Assembly (NCBI GenBank): GCA_027257055.1
Contig: JAPVLO010000962.1
Location: forward strand, 186,001 to 250,000
DNA from: Cephalopachus bancanus
Taxonomy: Eukaryota; Chordata; Mammalia; Primates; Tarsiidae
Direction of reading: 5' to 3'
DNA: 64,000 nt
The notes beneath the pieces are model-generated. The model saw only the letters and a program-made list of their open reading frames with translations. It was not told where the DNA came from and did no database searches. Positions 12,590 to 23,870 of this stretch are shown piece after piece (position 1 is the first letter of the stretch; each line of letters starts with the position of its first letter). The position numbers and the translations under genes were made by a program.

Positions 12590-13055
12590 GATTTATTCTC
12601 TATTTTTAAACATTTCCCTTTCTAAAAATTGAGTACAATTATGATCTTCATAGCCTTGTTTCACATCCTATTTTTCACCCACCCAAGTTGATCTCCAGTC
12701 AGAATCACTTTGCTGAGATTGCATTTATTAGTGTCATCAGTTACCTCAATGTGTCAAATTCACTCTGCTTGTGCAGTCTTCCAGAATGCAACTTAGTGAC
12801 ATCCCCTCAGAGACAACTTTGTTGACAATTGTATTTAATGGAGACCTGCAACCTTAAGTCACATCAGATTGCTCTATTCTATTGTCTTTATAGCACTAAC
12901 CACTAGCTGATATTATTTTATTGGTATTTGTCCTACCACTCTACCTGCTCCTTGAAAGCTGAATTCCAACTCTTAGAGTTGTGCCTAAAATATAAAAGTA
13001 ATTTATTTAAATATTAATAAATAGTTTTTGAGTGAGTTCATGAATGCCTAAATAA
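12590..13055 (+). mobile_element. L2 LINE, 3' portion, sense
   Basis: Landmarks appear in order: gtcatcagttacctcaatgt (the caccaatgacctccatgt region), then gacatcccctcagagacaac (caccttctcagagaggcc), tctttatagcactaaccact (catagcacttatcacc), and tattaataaatagtttttga near the terminal aataaatatttgttgaatg. Divergence is typical for an ancient L2. No coding capacity remains. Confidence 0.75.
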
Positions 13056-13856
13056 AGTTAATGTTCTTTTACTCTCTGATACCAGCAAACACCAGAGTTG
13101 CCTACTTATAATTTTGATATGATGTCTTACAGGATAAAAAAATCCAGTGCTGCATGGTATCTGCTATGTAGCTCTTAAGATCCATCCTCCACCCTTCTCC
13201 ACTCCTCTCTGCCTCAGAAGGCTGGCCGGTATGATGCAGCTACAAGTATTCTCCTTCTCTGGTTTTTTATAATTTTGACCAATTGCAAGCCCAACCAGAG
13301 CTTGGAGGGAGAAAGGAGAGTGAATTCAGGACTTGCATTTCTCTAGATGCTTCTCTGTGGAGTTGCCTTGGGCTAGTAGTGATGCAGGCAGAGTTAACAC
13401 AGTACATAGTTTAGAAGTAGTTAGGCAAGTTTTCTTAGGCAGATCTAATATAGGTAACTGAGGAACAGAGTAGGCATTCAGACATCTTTCTTATTGGTAC
13501 ACAACCTTCACCCAACCAACATGGCATATCAGACCTGACCACCTTGTGATATGGAATGTGGAACTACCAGTGCCATTAATCACAAAAACAGTAAAGGATT
13601 ACCAAAAACACAGATATGATGATGCTTGAAGAAGGAGAAAGAGGAGTAGGAGGAAGAGGAGGAGGAGTGGAACCTAAATCTAGTTAGGTAGAGCTTTCAT
13701 TGTGTAGGTTTTTTGACCCTATAAAGGTTGAGAGATGATAATCAAAACTCGTGACTAGATGCCTGCAGTCCTGTGTTCTTAGTTCATAGAATAGTTTGTT
13801 TAACCATTATGTATTGTACATTTATATAAAGACTCCTGTCAAAGGCAAGTACATGT
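13056..13856. other. Unassigned DNA with a purine-rich patch
   Basis: No gene was seen. A GGA/GAA-rich tract (gaagaaggagaaagaggagt and onward) at about 13628-13668 is a low-complexity purine run. Confidence 0.45.
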
Positions 13857-13857
13857 C

Positions 13858-14018
13858 TTTTTTTTTTTCTTGAGTTGGGGTCTCACTTTGTCACCCAGGC
13901 TGAAGTGCAGTGGCGTGATGATATCTCTCTGTAGCCTTGATCTCCTGGGCTTTTGCAGTCTTCTGCATCAGCCTCCTAAGTAGCTGGGATTCCAGGCATG
14001 TGCCACCACACCTACCTA

Positions 14019-14053
<35 letters not shown>

Positions 14054-14128
14054 GATTTGGTTTTGCTATGTTGCTCAGGCTGGTCTACAACTCCTGGGCT
14101 TAAGCAATCCTCCCTCAGTTACCTATAT
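13858..14128 (-). mobile_element. Older AluJ-like SINE, minus strand, with (TG)n at its centre
   Basis: On this strand it reads gagttggggtctcactttgt, then gtgcagtggcgtgatgatat, agtagctgggattccaggc, tgctcaggctggtctacaac and ctcctgggcttaagcaatcc. This is AluJ-like and unlike the lineage-specific copies. The right arm is joined to the remnant of the left arm through a (TG)n tract, and the left arm is truncated. Confidence 0.85.
14019..14052. repeat. (TG)n microsatellite inside the AluJ
   Basis: About 16 uninterrupted TG units replace the central A-rich linker of the surrounding Alu. Expansion from a linker seed is a known origin of microsatellites in Alus. Confidence 0.95.
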
Positions 14129-14332
14129 TAGATCTCATGTTCTTTTCTTTAAAGAGTTAGCGTTTTCTTGAGTGTGTCTTCCTCTGCAGTAAACTTGACT
14201 TTAAAACTCTGTAGCTCACCTTGAAATTCTCTTCTGACATCAAGTCAAGAACCCATGGAGCAACTACACCATACAACCTGACATCAGTTGCATTTCTTCA
14301 ACTCAAGGTTGGATTTCTTCTCGTGGCAGCTC

Positions 14333-14379
<47 letters not shown>

Positions 14380-15010
14380 GATCCTAAGTGTAATGATAGC
14401 TTTGCTATTACTAGGTCAGGAGTATCGCCTTACCCTGTACATTTCTCTACATTTTGCCCCAATTTTTGTAAATTATTATGCTATTCTCCAATTATCCTAT
14501 TTTGAGTATAGCATCTACTATTGGCTGGAAAACTGACAAATGCAGAACAAAAACAAAATTCTGCAAAGTAGTCAATCAGTTACTGTAATTCTCATCTACT
14601 TCTCATGCTATAGTCTAGCTAGAAATGATGTTAGCTTATCTTAGGGTGACTATGCCATTATTTCCCTATCACTAACAAAAGTCAACTCATTTATTTATGC
14701 CTTATTGGAGTGGGAGTAAGGAGAGGGAGGAAAAGCACTGAAATAAGTAAGTTGAAGATATATTTCCTGAGAGTTAATATAACTTAACCCAGAACTAGAA
14801 GCAAGGGGTTTATTAGAATTATATTCTTTAACTTTTTAAGTTGCAGAGCTCTGACATCCAATTTGCAAATAATTCAACAATTTTCTGCCCTTTTTAAAGA
14901 CAGTTTTATTCATTAATAATAAACAAATTTCCGTTTGTTGATGAAAACATTGTGTAAGTCGATACCCTTAGGAGGCAGTGAAAATAACCTCTTACTTGAA
15001 TGTGTCTTTT
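14129..15010. other. Unassigned DNA
   Basis: Apart from the (GT)n tract at 14334-14378 nothing was recognised. Open frames across the tract encode Cys-Val runs and are artefacts. Confidence 0.5.
14334..14378. repeat. (GT)n microsatellite
   Basis: About 22 GT units with no visible interruption. It is likely polymorphic. Confidence 0.96.
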
Positions 15011-15019
15011 TGCTCCCTC

Positions 15020-15320
15020 TTTTTTTTTTTTTTTTTTTTTGAGTTGGAGTCTCACTCTGCTGCCCAGACTGGAGTGCAGTGGCCGCTCCCGGCCACCACA
15101 GTCTCGACTTGCTGGGCTCCGGCAATCCTTCTGCCTCAGCCTTCTGAGTAGCCGGAATTACAGGCATGCGCTACCATGCCTGGCTGATTTTTTTTTTTTT
15201 TTTTTTTGTAGAGATGAGGTCTTGCTGCCCAGGCGGGTCTCGAACCTGCGGGCTCAGGCAATCCATTCACCTCAGCCTCCCAAAGGCGCGGGATTATAGG
15301 CTGAGCCACTGAGCCTGGCT
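15020..15320 (-). mobile_element. Alu SINE, lineage-specific, class D, minus strand
   Basis: A full-length element, poly-T at 15020-15040, ending gagcctggct. Target-site duplications gctccctc lie at 15012-15019 and 15321-15328. It lacks acttg (cttgctgcccagg on this strand) and has the extra C (aaaggcgcggga). The central linker is expanded to about 20 T on this strand. Confidence 0.96.
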
Positions 15321-15329
15321 GCTCCCTCC

Positions 15330-16970
15330 TTTTTTACATAAGTGGTTTCATCCATCCAAAAACACAGAAAAAGAAAAAAATTGCAAAAAAAGAAAGATTT
15401 GAAACAGAATGAGCTCACTATTGGCATTGGGAAGCTCAACAGTTTTTGAAGCTTTGTAAGTTATTTTGATATTTTAAAATTATTCATAAACCAAGGTTCT
15501 ATGTTTAAGGAAGTTGATTATTTTAAACAATATAGCAGATGGGCTACTCAAGATAAGAATAGAAAGCATCACTCACTTATTCTCATTCCTGAGGAGTCTC
15601 TGTATATATACACAGTGCAGACAAATATGCCAGAGGTCATATCATTGAGGTTAAAGTGATGTCATCATTTTAACACTGTATTTCCTCACTCTTTTATTTC
15701 TTTAAGCAATATTTCAAATAAACACAACATTTCCTTCAATATTAAATAGTTAAGTGTATTAATTCCAAAAGATTTATGGTTAACATAACTGAAATGTTAA
15801 TATTATAATCTGTTTTCAGTTATACCTTTCCTTGTCCACTCTTTCTGCTATAAACTTTTTGGCCATATTTTATAGATATTAGAGAAACTTTCTAAATGAT
15901 AAGACAAGTTTTCAAATGATTCCCTGGGCTAATCTATTTTTCTAGAGGAGGGGAGTAAGGAATACAGAAAGATGATAAAATGTGATATCAACACTCATGA
16001 AAATGTTTTATTGTTCTAGAAAATTATTTTTATTTTTAGGAGAGTAAAAATCAAAACAAGAATATTAATCAAAATAGGATTCGACTGTTGTCAGAGAAGA
16101 GTAAGATATTTGTGAGTTGAAAAGCAATCTCATTTTTTAAACATGACAGAAGAAAAGAAAAATAAATATTAAGAGTTTCTGAAATGCAATTATTGTAACA
16201 AATTTGAAAAACATTGCTCTAAACTAACCTTAGTGGTCAGAGACCAAAACCGAATATGTTTTACACTAATTAAAAACTATATTTCTAGTTTGATTCATAT
16301 CCCAGTAAACTAACATATTAAAATTGTAAAAGGGAAGGAATTATATGTAGCATTTTATGATTTCCTATTTCTAGAACATATGTCCTAGATTCTCAACTCT
16401 TATACAATACAGGCTTTCTAATTCTCTCTTTAAATTAAACCTTTGGGATTACTCAAACATGGCCGATACACTTAGACAATATCAGGCATTCAATACACAC
16501 TATGTGCCTTTGATTTATCTGACAAGTGACAACAAGGCTGCATTGAGTTAAGCACAGAAACTATCACTAAATGAATATTTGCAGAACCTGCCTGTGGTTA
16601 TTGTCATACCAGAACAGAACTCTTGCTCAATATCCTGTCTGGGACATAGCCTCCACCAGATGCTTCCAAAGAAGGGTAAAACCACCCATAATGCAATTGG
16701 ATGGATAAGTAATTCTATACCCCAGAGGGAAAACACTTCATCCTGGCCCCAGGTGGTGGGCCACTAATATTCTGTTCATATGCTTATGAGGACTGGTATC
16801 TTCAAATATATTTTTAAGTGATTTTTTAGCAATACAGATTATACTTTTCCAACACTGACAGTTTTCTGTGATGTCGCCACAGCAGGAAATATTAAACTAG
16901 TCAGAATGAGTTGCTTTTTCTCATTTTTTTTTCACTCACAAAAAGAGATTTGCTTATTTAGATGTGATGT
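15330..16970. other. Unassigned AT-rich DNA
   Basis: About 1.6 kb without a supportable gene. The stretch 16540-16770 is less AT-rich and has overlapping frames on both strands (16548-16736 minus, 16579-16767 plus) without a recognisable domain. It may be an old unnamed repeat. Confidence 0.4.
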
Positions 16971-16986
16971 GTGAAACACATAGTAT

Positions 16987-17272
16987 TTTTTTGGGGGGTT
17001 GGAGTCTCACTCTGCCACCCAGACCGGAGTGCAGTGACCAGTCCCGGCCACCGCAGCCTCGACCTGCTGGGCTCCAGCGATCCTTCCGCCTCAGCCTTCC
17101 AGGTAGCTGGAACCTCAGGCGTGCGCTACCACGCCCGGCTCATTTTTGATTTATTGTAGTGATGAGGTCTGGCCAAGTTGCCCAGGCGGGTCTTGAACCC
17201 GCGGGCTCAGGCAATTCACTCACCTCAGCCTCCCAAAGTGTGGGATTACAGGCTGAGTCACTGAGCCCGGCT
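16987..17272 (-). mobile_element. Alu SINE, lineage-specific, class N, minus strand
   Basis: A full element with exact 15-bp target-site duplications gaaacacatagtatt at 16973-16987 and 17273-17287. It keeps the acttg block (ggccaagttgcccagg). The tail has decayed to tttttttgggggg. Confidence 0.97.
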
Positions 17273-17289
17273 GAAACACATAGTATTAT

Positions 17290-18465
17290 CTTCCTATATA
17301 TTATTCATTTCTCATTTCCTTTATATGCCAAGACAATTTGATAAATTACGTAGTGGAAATAAAATGAATTTCTGTGTTAATTGAGAAGCTGGATATACAA
17401 TTGAACAATGGCCAGACAATATAGATAAAAGAGAACACTCACACATATCTTTTTAGCCACCAGCTTGGAAAGCCAAGGGAGAGGCAAAGACAAGGGAGTT
17501 GGAGGAGGACAAGCATGTCACCAAGGGAGAAAGGAGTAAAGAGAAAAACAGTGTAAATTCCTGAAGATACAGGAAAATAAAAGAGAAATTAGGTGGATTC
17601 TAATAAACCAGTTTTACTGTATTACCATGACTGAAAAATTAAGAACATTAGGAGCTAACTTTACAATCACAGAATGTCAGATTGAGAAAATTTTGTAGGA
17701 AAAAAGAATATGTGATTTCATTAAAATTTTGATTTAAAAATGTTGCTTAGATAAAAATAATCAAACCAAATTATAGATAATTTTAAAAATATTTTAGGAA
17801 TAATTCTAGATGAGGTCCTCAATTTTACTTGATACATTTTGTTATAGAATGACTTGAATTTTTTTCTGTAGACTAGCGCAAGTCCTGTGTTATCACCCAG
17901 TCTTTGAAAGAAGAAGACTTAGTTTCCAGTCACTAATTTAGAACATATTTCCCCCAGTATCTTCCATTAGAGTGAATTTAATAAGCTTTCTTTCAATATG
18001 AAAAGATCCTAGAGAAATTTTAGCATATACTAGAGAATATGTTTACTGAGGATTTATTTACATACTAATCATAGCAGTTTCCAGGATTGAGAAAATGTTT
18101 GTCCTTGCAACACAAAGAGCCATAACAGTGCCATATTATGAAAAAAAAAATCTTGGCAAAAATGAGTTTAGAATCATATATTCATGTGCTGTCTTTCACT
18201 TGTAGATTTTATTCTTCAATTTTATTTTTACATGGTACCTAGAAGAAGTATATATTCTTTATCTCTTATTATAAAAGCAATAGATCACAAAAAAGACTAT
18301 TACAAGAATTTATTAGATTTTACACTTTCATTTAGTCAATAGGCATGCTCTATGATTTATATAAATTTGGATGGCATTACATTTCTTACATTTTTTTAAC
18401 TTCACACTGTATACTCCATTTACAAACATATATTTTATACTTAAAATGTTACTAAGATAAATTAT
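17290..18465. other. Unassigned AT-rich DNA
   Basis: No gene and no recognised repeat were seen. A patch at 17460-17560 is purine-rich. Confidence 0.45.
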
Positions 18466-18469
18466 CATT

Positions 18470-18605
18470 GGCTTATAGAAAAAACAAACTCAAAGAGTTT
18501 AAGTATTTTTTAGAAAAATATACAGTTGATAGGTGGTAATGTCTAAGTCAAAACCCAAGTCTTCTAATTTCAAACTGAGTGTAATTTCCATTACACTAAA
18601 GGTGT
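18470..18605 (-). mobile_element. Probable MIR SINE fragment, minus strand
   Basis: The order actcaaagagtttaagtatt, gtggtaatgtctaagtcaaa, acccaagtcttctaatttc, ttccattacacta parallels the antisense MIR path (agaggttaagtaacttgc to cccaggtctgtctgactcc to cttaaccactatgcta). It is highly diverged. Confidence 0.45.
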
Positions 18606-18769
18606 CTCATCAGAGGGAACTTTTGTGTGCTTGGTTCCCAGCTCATTTTGGTATAGAAATACAACTTTATTAAATGCCAGATGGTACAAGCACTCCTAGA
18701 ATTTGAATAGTATTCATTACGAATTAATATGCTATAAAATACTGATTAAATACCCGATGGTGTATTTGG

Positions 18770-18950
18770 TAACTTACAGATATTCACCTTCATGCTTACA
18801 ATAATTTTCAAAGGTAGGTGATATCTCCGTTTAAAACAAGAACAGTGAGATTAATTGAGATTAAATAATTTGTCTAAGGTTGCACAGTTGGCAGAGTTAG
18901 CATTTATAACCATATCTATCTAATTGTATTGTTCTTCCAGGGTCTGCTCT
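18770..18950 (-). mobile_element. MIR SINE, minus strand
   Basis: Antisense MIR landmarks are in order: aaaggtaggtgatatctccg (gaggtaggtactattatcc), agattaaataatttgtctaa (aggttaagtaacttgccca), and ggttgcacagttggcagagt (ggtcacacagctagtaagtggcagag). Confidence 0.75.
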
Positions 18951-18974
18951 TTTAGGAATAGAACACTTAAAAAA

Positions 18975-19056
18975 ATTTTTTTTAATTCATATTTTATTTT
19001 AAAGATGTGGAGCACAATTCAGGATTAGGTATACAAGTGGACATTCTACAGGTAAA
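18975..19056 (-). mobile_element. Short L1 3'-end fragment, minus strand
   Basis: About 80 bp matching the 3' end of the lineage L1 in antisense (taaagatgtggagcacaatt to ggattaggtatacaagtgg). It is a separate copy of the same 3' end that recurs at 19082-19160, so it represents an earlier severely truncated insertion. Confidence 0.7.
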
Positions 19057-19074
19057 ATTTGGGTCTTCTTTCTT

Positions 19075-19556
19075 TTTTTTAATTTTAAAGATGTGAGGTA
19101 CAATTTAGGCTTAAGTATACAAATGTTAATTATACAGGTACCCTAGTTGATGAGGTGTATCCCCCTCCCCCGGCAGATTCCCACAACTGCCCATCCTGCT
19201 TATTCCCTGCCCCCCACCCCTGACAGTTTCCTGCTACTTCCAATTCTTTTCTTATATAATTATGATAATTGTTCAAGGTCTGCTTATGAGTAAGAGCATG
19301 TGGTACTCAGTTCTTTGTTTCTGTGATCGATCACTCAGTATTATAAACTCAAAGTCCATCCAAGTTGCTATGAAGTTCATAATTTATTTAGTCCTTCTTT
19401 ATGGCAGTGTAATATGCTATCATATATATGTAACACATTTTTTAAAACCAGTCTTCTTTCAATGGGCAGCACGGTTGGTTCCATGGTTTTGCTATTGAGA
19501 ACAGTGCTGCAATAAACATGCATGTGCAGGTATCCTTTTCATAGAGTGATTTGAAA
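19075..19556 (-). mobile_element. 5'-truncated lineage L1, minus strand
   Basis: It begins with a poly-T tail. It runs through the L1 3' UTR (gatgtgaggtacaatttagg, ccctagttgatgaggtgtat) into the end of ORF2 (atgggcagcacggttggttc, gctgcaataaacatgcatgt). Exact 14-bp target-site duplications gggtcttctttctt lie at 19061-19074 and 19557-19570. The reverse-transcriptase region is absent and no functional frame remains. Confidence 0.9.
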
Positions 19557-19570
19557 GGGTCTTCTTTCTT

Positions 19571-20222
19571 GACCCTTCAAGGCTCTAATAGCCTTTAACT
19601 CACCTATTTCTCTAAGCTGATGGTTATATATTCATTGTCTGCAAGAGAGACACAAGATACTTGGTAAACATAAAAGTTATTTCAAGAGTGCTTTTGTATT
19701 TCTGATGTTGTTAAAGAGAGAAACATTGCCAAAGGAAACGATTAAGAAATAGCTAAAACATTCTGGAGTTGAGGCTAAGGCATAAAGTCAGAAGTTGGAA
19801 GAGCTCTATAGTCTATGTAGTTCTTATCTTTATTATTGTGTTATTCTTGATAACAAAATCAATCCATTTTTAACAATAAGTGATAGGGCTCTTGGTGGAA
19901 GTCTGAGCGGAAACCTACCTCCACTGCATTTCTAACCACAACTTGCAGAGCAGAAACCATTCAAGCAGCCCCTTCAATGGGCATCCTATAAGTCAAGCAC
20001 AGAAGGAGGGATGTGAGAAGGCACAATTCTAGCCCCTGTGCTCTGAGGACAAATTAACGCTTTCTGATTCCATATTCAACTTCTCAACCAGAGAAGAAGT
20101 TATTAAATATGTTTTCAAAGATATCTAAACTGCAGAACACCATTTGTCTAGGTTGGAAAAGAGAAAAGAGCTTGCTCACAGAGGTATCTTGGTCTTGGGG
20201 ATGATGAAAAATACTCCCAGTA
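19571..20222. other. Unassigned DNA
   Basis: No gene was seen. The segment 19890-20060 is moderately GC-rich and may be an old element that could not be named. Confidence 0.4.
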
Positions 20223-20224
20223 GG

Positions 20225-20520
20225 TGGTTCCCAGCTCAACTGTCACTTCTTTTTTTGAAGCCTATTCCAAAAATATCATTTTAACCTTCCCACTTTTTAC
20301 ATTGTCATAGTATTTCATAACTTTATTATAAAATGTATCAAACTCTATTGTCATGACTGATTTCTGTGCCCCTCTGTCTGTTCTCAGCTGTTAGACTGTT
20401 CTCCTTCTCAGCAATTCTGCTGTATCTTGTTCACTTTTATGACTTAAGTGCTGTCATGACTTCAAGCCTTGTAGGAGGCACTATTCTCAGTAATACTTGC
20501 TGAATTTTGGAATCCAGTTA
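20225..20520 (+). mobile_element. L2 LINE 3' end, sense
   Basis: The landmarks actgtcacttctttttttga (tgtcaccttctcagtgagg), ttgtcatagtatttcataac, gcccctctgtctgttctcag, ctgctgtatcttgttcac and ggaggcactattctcagtaa (gtaggtgctcaataaatatt) follow the L2 3' consensus in order. It is ancient and non-coding. Confidence 0.7.
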
Positions 20521-20948
20521 CAAGTAATCTTGCATTTGCATAATATCCCAAGAAGCGGTTAATTGACATTATTCTGAGTCTAATCTAAAATCTAAAAACC
20601 CCTCTATGTTATTGAGAAATGTCTATCATCTATATACTGAAGAGTTAGTTGTAGAGGAGGACAACATTATCTCTGGCTTCCTTCCAAAGATCAGAATGTC
20701 AGGAGAATGTGTCCACTAGTTTAACATTTTATAAGCAGGAGAAGCATTTTCAAATTCAAGTTCAGTGACCTGGACTGAATACTGTAAATTGCTCCAGTTT
20801 CTGCCTAGGATTTTCTAATATTCTGGATCACATTAGGGCAAAAGTAATACAATATAGACTGCTGGAACATTCCATTGTCATGATAATTGACAATCCAAAC
20901 TGAGTATGGGAAAAATCTGGCTGTGCGTTTTGCATCCCACAAAAAGAG

Positions 20949-20963
20949 CGTTGCCAAGGAGAC
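20949..20963 (+). promoter_or_regulatory. RFX X-box-like motif candidate
   Basis: The sequence cgttgccaaggagac resembles an X-box (GTTGCC, 1-2 bp, rGnAAC-type half-site). The second half-site is imperfect (ggagac versus ggcaac). It sits 4 bp before an ATG in strong Kozak context. Chance occurrence in 64 kb is quite possible. Confidence 0.3.
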
Positions 20964-20966
20964 GCC

Positions 20967-20994
20967 ATGGCTACCACAGAGATAAGTGGCTCAG
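20967..20994 (+). other. Candidate first coding exon (very short), low confidence
   Basis: gacgccatgg gives an optimal Kozak context. The frame runs ATG plus eight more codons and one extra base (MATTEISGS) to a splice-donor-like tcag/gtaaaa at 20994/20995. There is no homology I can name and no neighbouring exon was found nearby. It may equally be a chance arrangement in a conserved non-coding patch. Confidence 0.15.
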
Positions 20995-21734
20995 GTAAAA
21001 GACGGAGTAGGACACAAGCTGGCCAACCACCAGCAAACACAAAGCCATGCTGTCAGTTGGTTTTTTTGTTGGTTGGTTTGGGTTTTTATTTTGTTCGGCT
21101 TGCCTTTTATTGCCTTTAACTGAAACAATGGTTGTGTGGTCACTGCCTTTTCATCTGCTATGCCACCACGTGCGAGTCTTCATCACAAACACAGTGAAAA
21201 CCATGAGCTTTTTAAAACACTGAGGCTATGCTACAAGTTGCTGATGTTAGACAGTTCAGAATAATATTTGAGACCTGACACTGATGAAGATTTAGCAGAA
21301 AAGCTATACAAAATTATCCCAGTAAGAAACCTGTCCCAGCAAAGTGTACACCCACTTTCTTAGAATAAATTACTTGATTTTATTGCTGTCCATGTTACAG
21401 TTTTTTGTGATCTAAATGAAATCATCAATGGCTTATTTAGAGTCTAGGCTAATGAAATTATTTCTCATGTTCAGTAATAACTAAGAATATTATGGTTTTA
21501 AAATTGAAGTATAATGGTCAAGTTCAAACTTGCTATTATATATTATTATTAAATTATTTGCTGCTCATTTTTCTAGGAATGAAGAGAGTTTAGGCAGGTC
21601 TTCAAGACTTATTTAAAGATGACAGTAGCAATTCATGCATTATCTCCCTTATAGGTCTGTGATGACAGTCAAGTATGGTAATATTTTAGAGGACATTGTA
21701 AATGTTGAATCCTATGTGAATATATGTAGTCATT

Positions 21735-22975
21735 CATTCATTCACTTTTTTTTATTTGTTCTTTCATCTAAAAATGTTATTGAGGGCCTTCTCTATGCCA
21801 AGTACAGTTATAGGTATTTGGGATACATAGAAAAAGTAAGGTCCCAGACCTCATGTGGCTTACACGCTAGGATGCAAAGATGAAATCTAATTAATAGGTA
21901 AATTGTATAGTAGGTTAGGATGTCAGAGTTTCTACAGATAAACAAAAATAAAGCAAAGTGAAATTAGGGGTTCTGGATGAGTTTGTTGAAGTGTAAATTG
22001 TAAGTCAGGATACAGGTGAAGAAGTTGGTTATGTAAATATAAGGAGAACAACAGGAAGAGAAAAAAGTCAATCTAGGTCCCTAAGACAAACCCGTGACTA
22101 ACGTGTCCTAAAAGAAGTAAAGAGGTCAGTGTTGTTCCAGAAAAGAGAGCATGAAGGAGATTAGTAAAATGTGTCAGAAAGCAACAGGAGAGTAAGATTA
22201 TGCAGTATCCTGTCGGCAATTGTAAGATTTTGCTTTTTACTCTAAGTCGAAATGAGAAGAGCAGTGACATGATTATATTTAATTTTTAAAAGGATCACTC
22301 TGATTGCTCTGTTAAAGTGGAAAACAGGACAGAAGTGGGGAAAACAATTAGGTGTGTATCACAGGAAGCATAATAGTGGTTTATATCAAAATGGAGGCTA
22401 TGAAGGTAGAAGTGGTTGGAATGTCGATAAATTTTGAAATTTTAGGACAAAAAATATTTCTTAAGGAATGAATGCGGTCATTAGAGAAATAGAAGTGTCA
22501 AAGTGGACTGCGAGGGTTTGGGCTTGAACAAGAAAAAGGCTGGAAATGTAAACAACATGGAGTAAGATACATTTTTAAAGGAGTTGGTTGCAGAGAGGGT
22601 GAGCTGATAAGGAGCTCATTTTGGAAATGATGATGTTGATATATCTGCCAAGTTCTTAGGTAGAGCTATTGGTAAGAAATTGAGTCTATGAATTTGTAGT
22701 TTGGAAGAAGAGTCTGAACTAGAAATGATAATTTAGCAGTCATTGGCATGCTGATTATATTTATAACCAGGAAATCTGATATGAACATCGAGACAAGGAA
22801 TGCAGATAGAGAAGTGAAAACGACCGGTGACTGAGCTTGTGTACAGTCTGACATTTAGGAGTTGGAAAGAAATTGATGCACTAACAAAGTAGGTTGAGAA
22901 TGAAAGAACAGGGATTTAAGAAGAAAACCAGTGGCGTGTGATAACCTGGAAATTAAATTTAAAAGAAGAAATATA
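21735..22975 (-). mobile_element. Long L2 LINE, minus strand, part 1
   Basis: Antisense L2 from its 3' end: tcattcattcattcactttt, gggccttctctatgccaag, gggatacatag, cctcatgtggcttacacgct, gaaatgagaagagcagtgac, aaaaggatcactctgattgc, then gatattatacc-type degraded body. The landmarks follow the L2 consensus for more than 1.2 kb, with many substitutions and indels. It is interrupted by an MLT1 LTR at 22989 and resumes at 23375. Confidence 0.85.
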
Positions 22976-22987
22976 TATATATATATA
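22973..22987. repeat. (AT)n at the LTR junction
   Basis: About seven AT units lie exactly where the MLT1 enters the L2. It may derive from an AT-rich target site. Confidence 0.8.
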
Positions 22988-22988
22988 C

Positions 22989-23370
22989 TATCTTAGCCTA
23001 GGTTTCTAAAACAAAATACTGTAGATTGTATGTCTTAAACAACAAACATTTTATTTCTTGCAGTTCTGGAAGTTGAGGTGTCCAAGATTAAGATTAAGGT
23101 GTTCACAGATTTAGTTCTAGGTGAGATCCTGTTTCCTGGTTTGAAGATGACCTGCCTCTGGATGTTTCTCATAGGGTGGGGAGGGGGTTCTTGTCTTTCT
23201 TTCACTTCTCATAAGGACAGAAATCTGGTCATGGAGGTTCATCCTTGTGACCTCATCTAAAACTAATCACCTCTCAAAGACTCCATTTCCAAATAACATT
23301 ACATTGGGGTGAGGGATTCAAAATAGAAATTTGGAGGGGGTGAGCAGCAAGCACTTAGTCCATAACATAT
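22989..23370 (-). mobile_element. MLT1-type MaLR LTR, minus strand
   Basis: It reads tatcttagcctaggtttct, aaaacaaaatactgtagatt, ttgcagttctggaagttgag, cctcatctaaaactaatcac, cacattggggtgagggattc-like and ttagtccataaca. This is the reverse complement of an MLT1/MST-type LTR. It is a solitary LTR nested inside the L2. Confidence 0.85.
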
Positions 23371-23374
23371 TCAC

Positions 23375-23680
23375 ACACCTCAAAAGGAAGAAGTAACCAT
23401 CTGGGTCCAATGTTGCTAGTAGGTCAATTAAGGTGAGTTCTAGGAATTGACTACTGCACCCATCATTTGGAGATCATTAGTGACCTTGGAAAAGTACTTG
23501 TAGTGGAGTAGTCGAAGTAAGACCTGGTGACACTGACTTGAAAGTGAAAGCGAGAAAGAGAGGTAGAGACAGTAAATCAAAGATCTAGAAACAAACCAGT
23601 GGGTTTGTTTTTGTTTTCTTCTTGATGGAAAAAGAGATGAATTGCAGCGTTCTTTCTGTGCTTATGGAAATGATCCAGTG
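23375..23680 (-). mobile_element. Long L2 LINE, minus strand, part 2
   Basis: It continues the L2 after the MLT1: gttgctagtaggtcaattaa (gctgataggtcaagtaagatg), gaattgactactgcaccc, ggagatcattagtgacctt (ggaggtcattggtgacctt), cttgtagtggagtagtcg (cagtttcagtggagtggt). The match to L2 ORF2 in antisense is good, and continuity with part 1 shows a single parent element. Confidence 0.85.
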
Positions 23681-23724
23681 AAGACTCAAAAATATGGTTG
23701 AAGATGAACAGCTTAGGCCTCACA

Positions 23725-23870
23725 GTTAATATGAACTCTGGAGCTAGACAGCTTGGATTAGAATCCAAGCTTTGCCTGAAACTGTGTGAACTTGGACAAG
23801 TTGTTTATCCTCTCTGTGTCTCAATTTCCTTGGTTATAAAATGGAGATAATGCATGTACTTATAAAAATT
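23725..23870 (+). mobile_element. MIR SINE, sense
   Basis: A clear MIR core: actctggagctagacagctt, ggattagaatccaagctttg, ctgtgtgaacttggacaag, cctctctgtgtctcaatttc, and ataaaatggagataatgcat. Confidence 0.88.

Larger units (their letters stand above)
20521..21730. other. Unique DNA including a GC-richer candidate regulatory patch
   Basis: No nameable repeat was seen. The segment 20920-21200 is less AT-rich than its surroundings and contains the candidate RFX-like box and ATG described separately. Confidence 0.45.

Noticed and set aside
14221..14536. Frames encoding Cys-Val repeats
   Set aside because: Translation of a (GT)n microsatellite.
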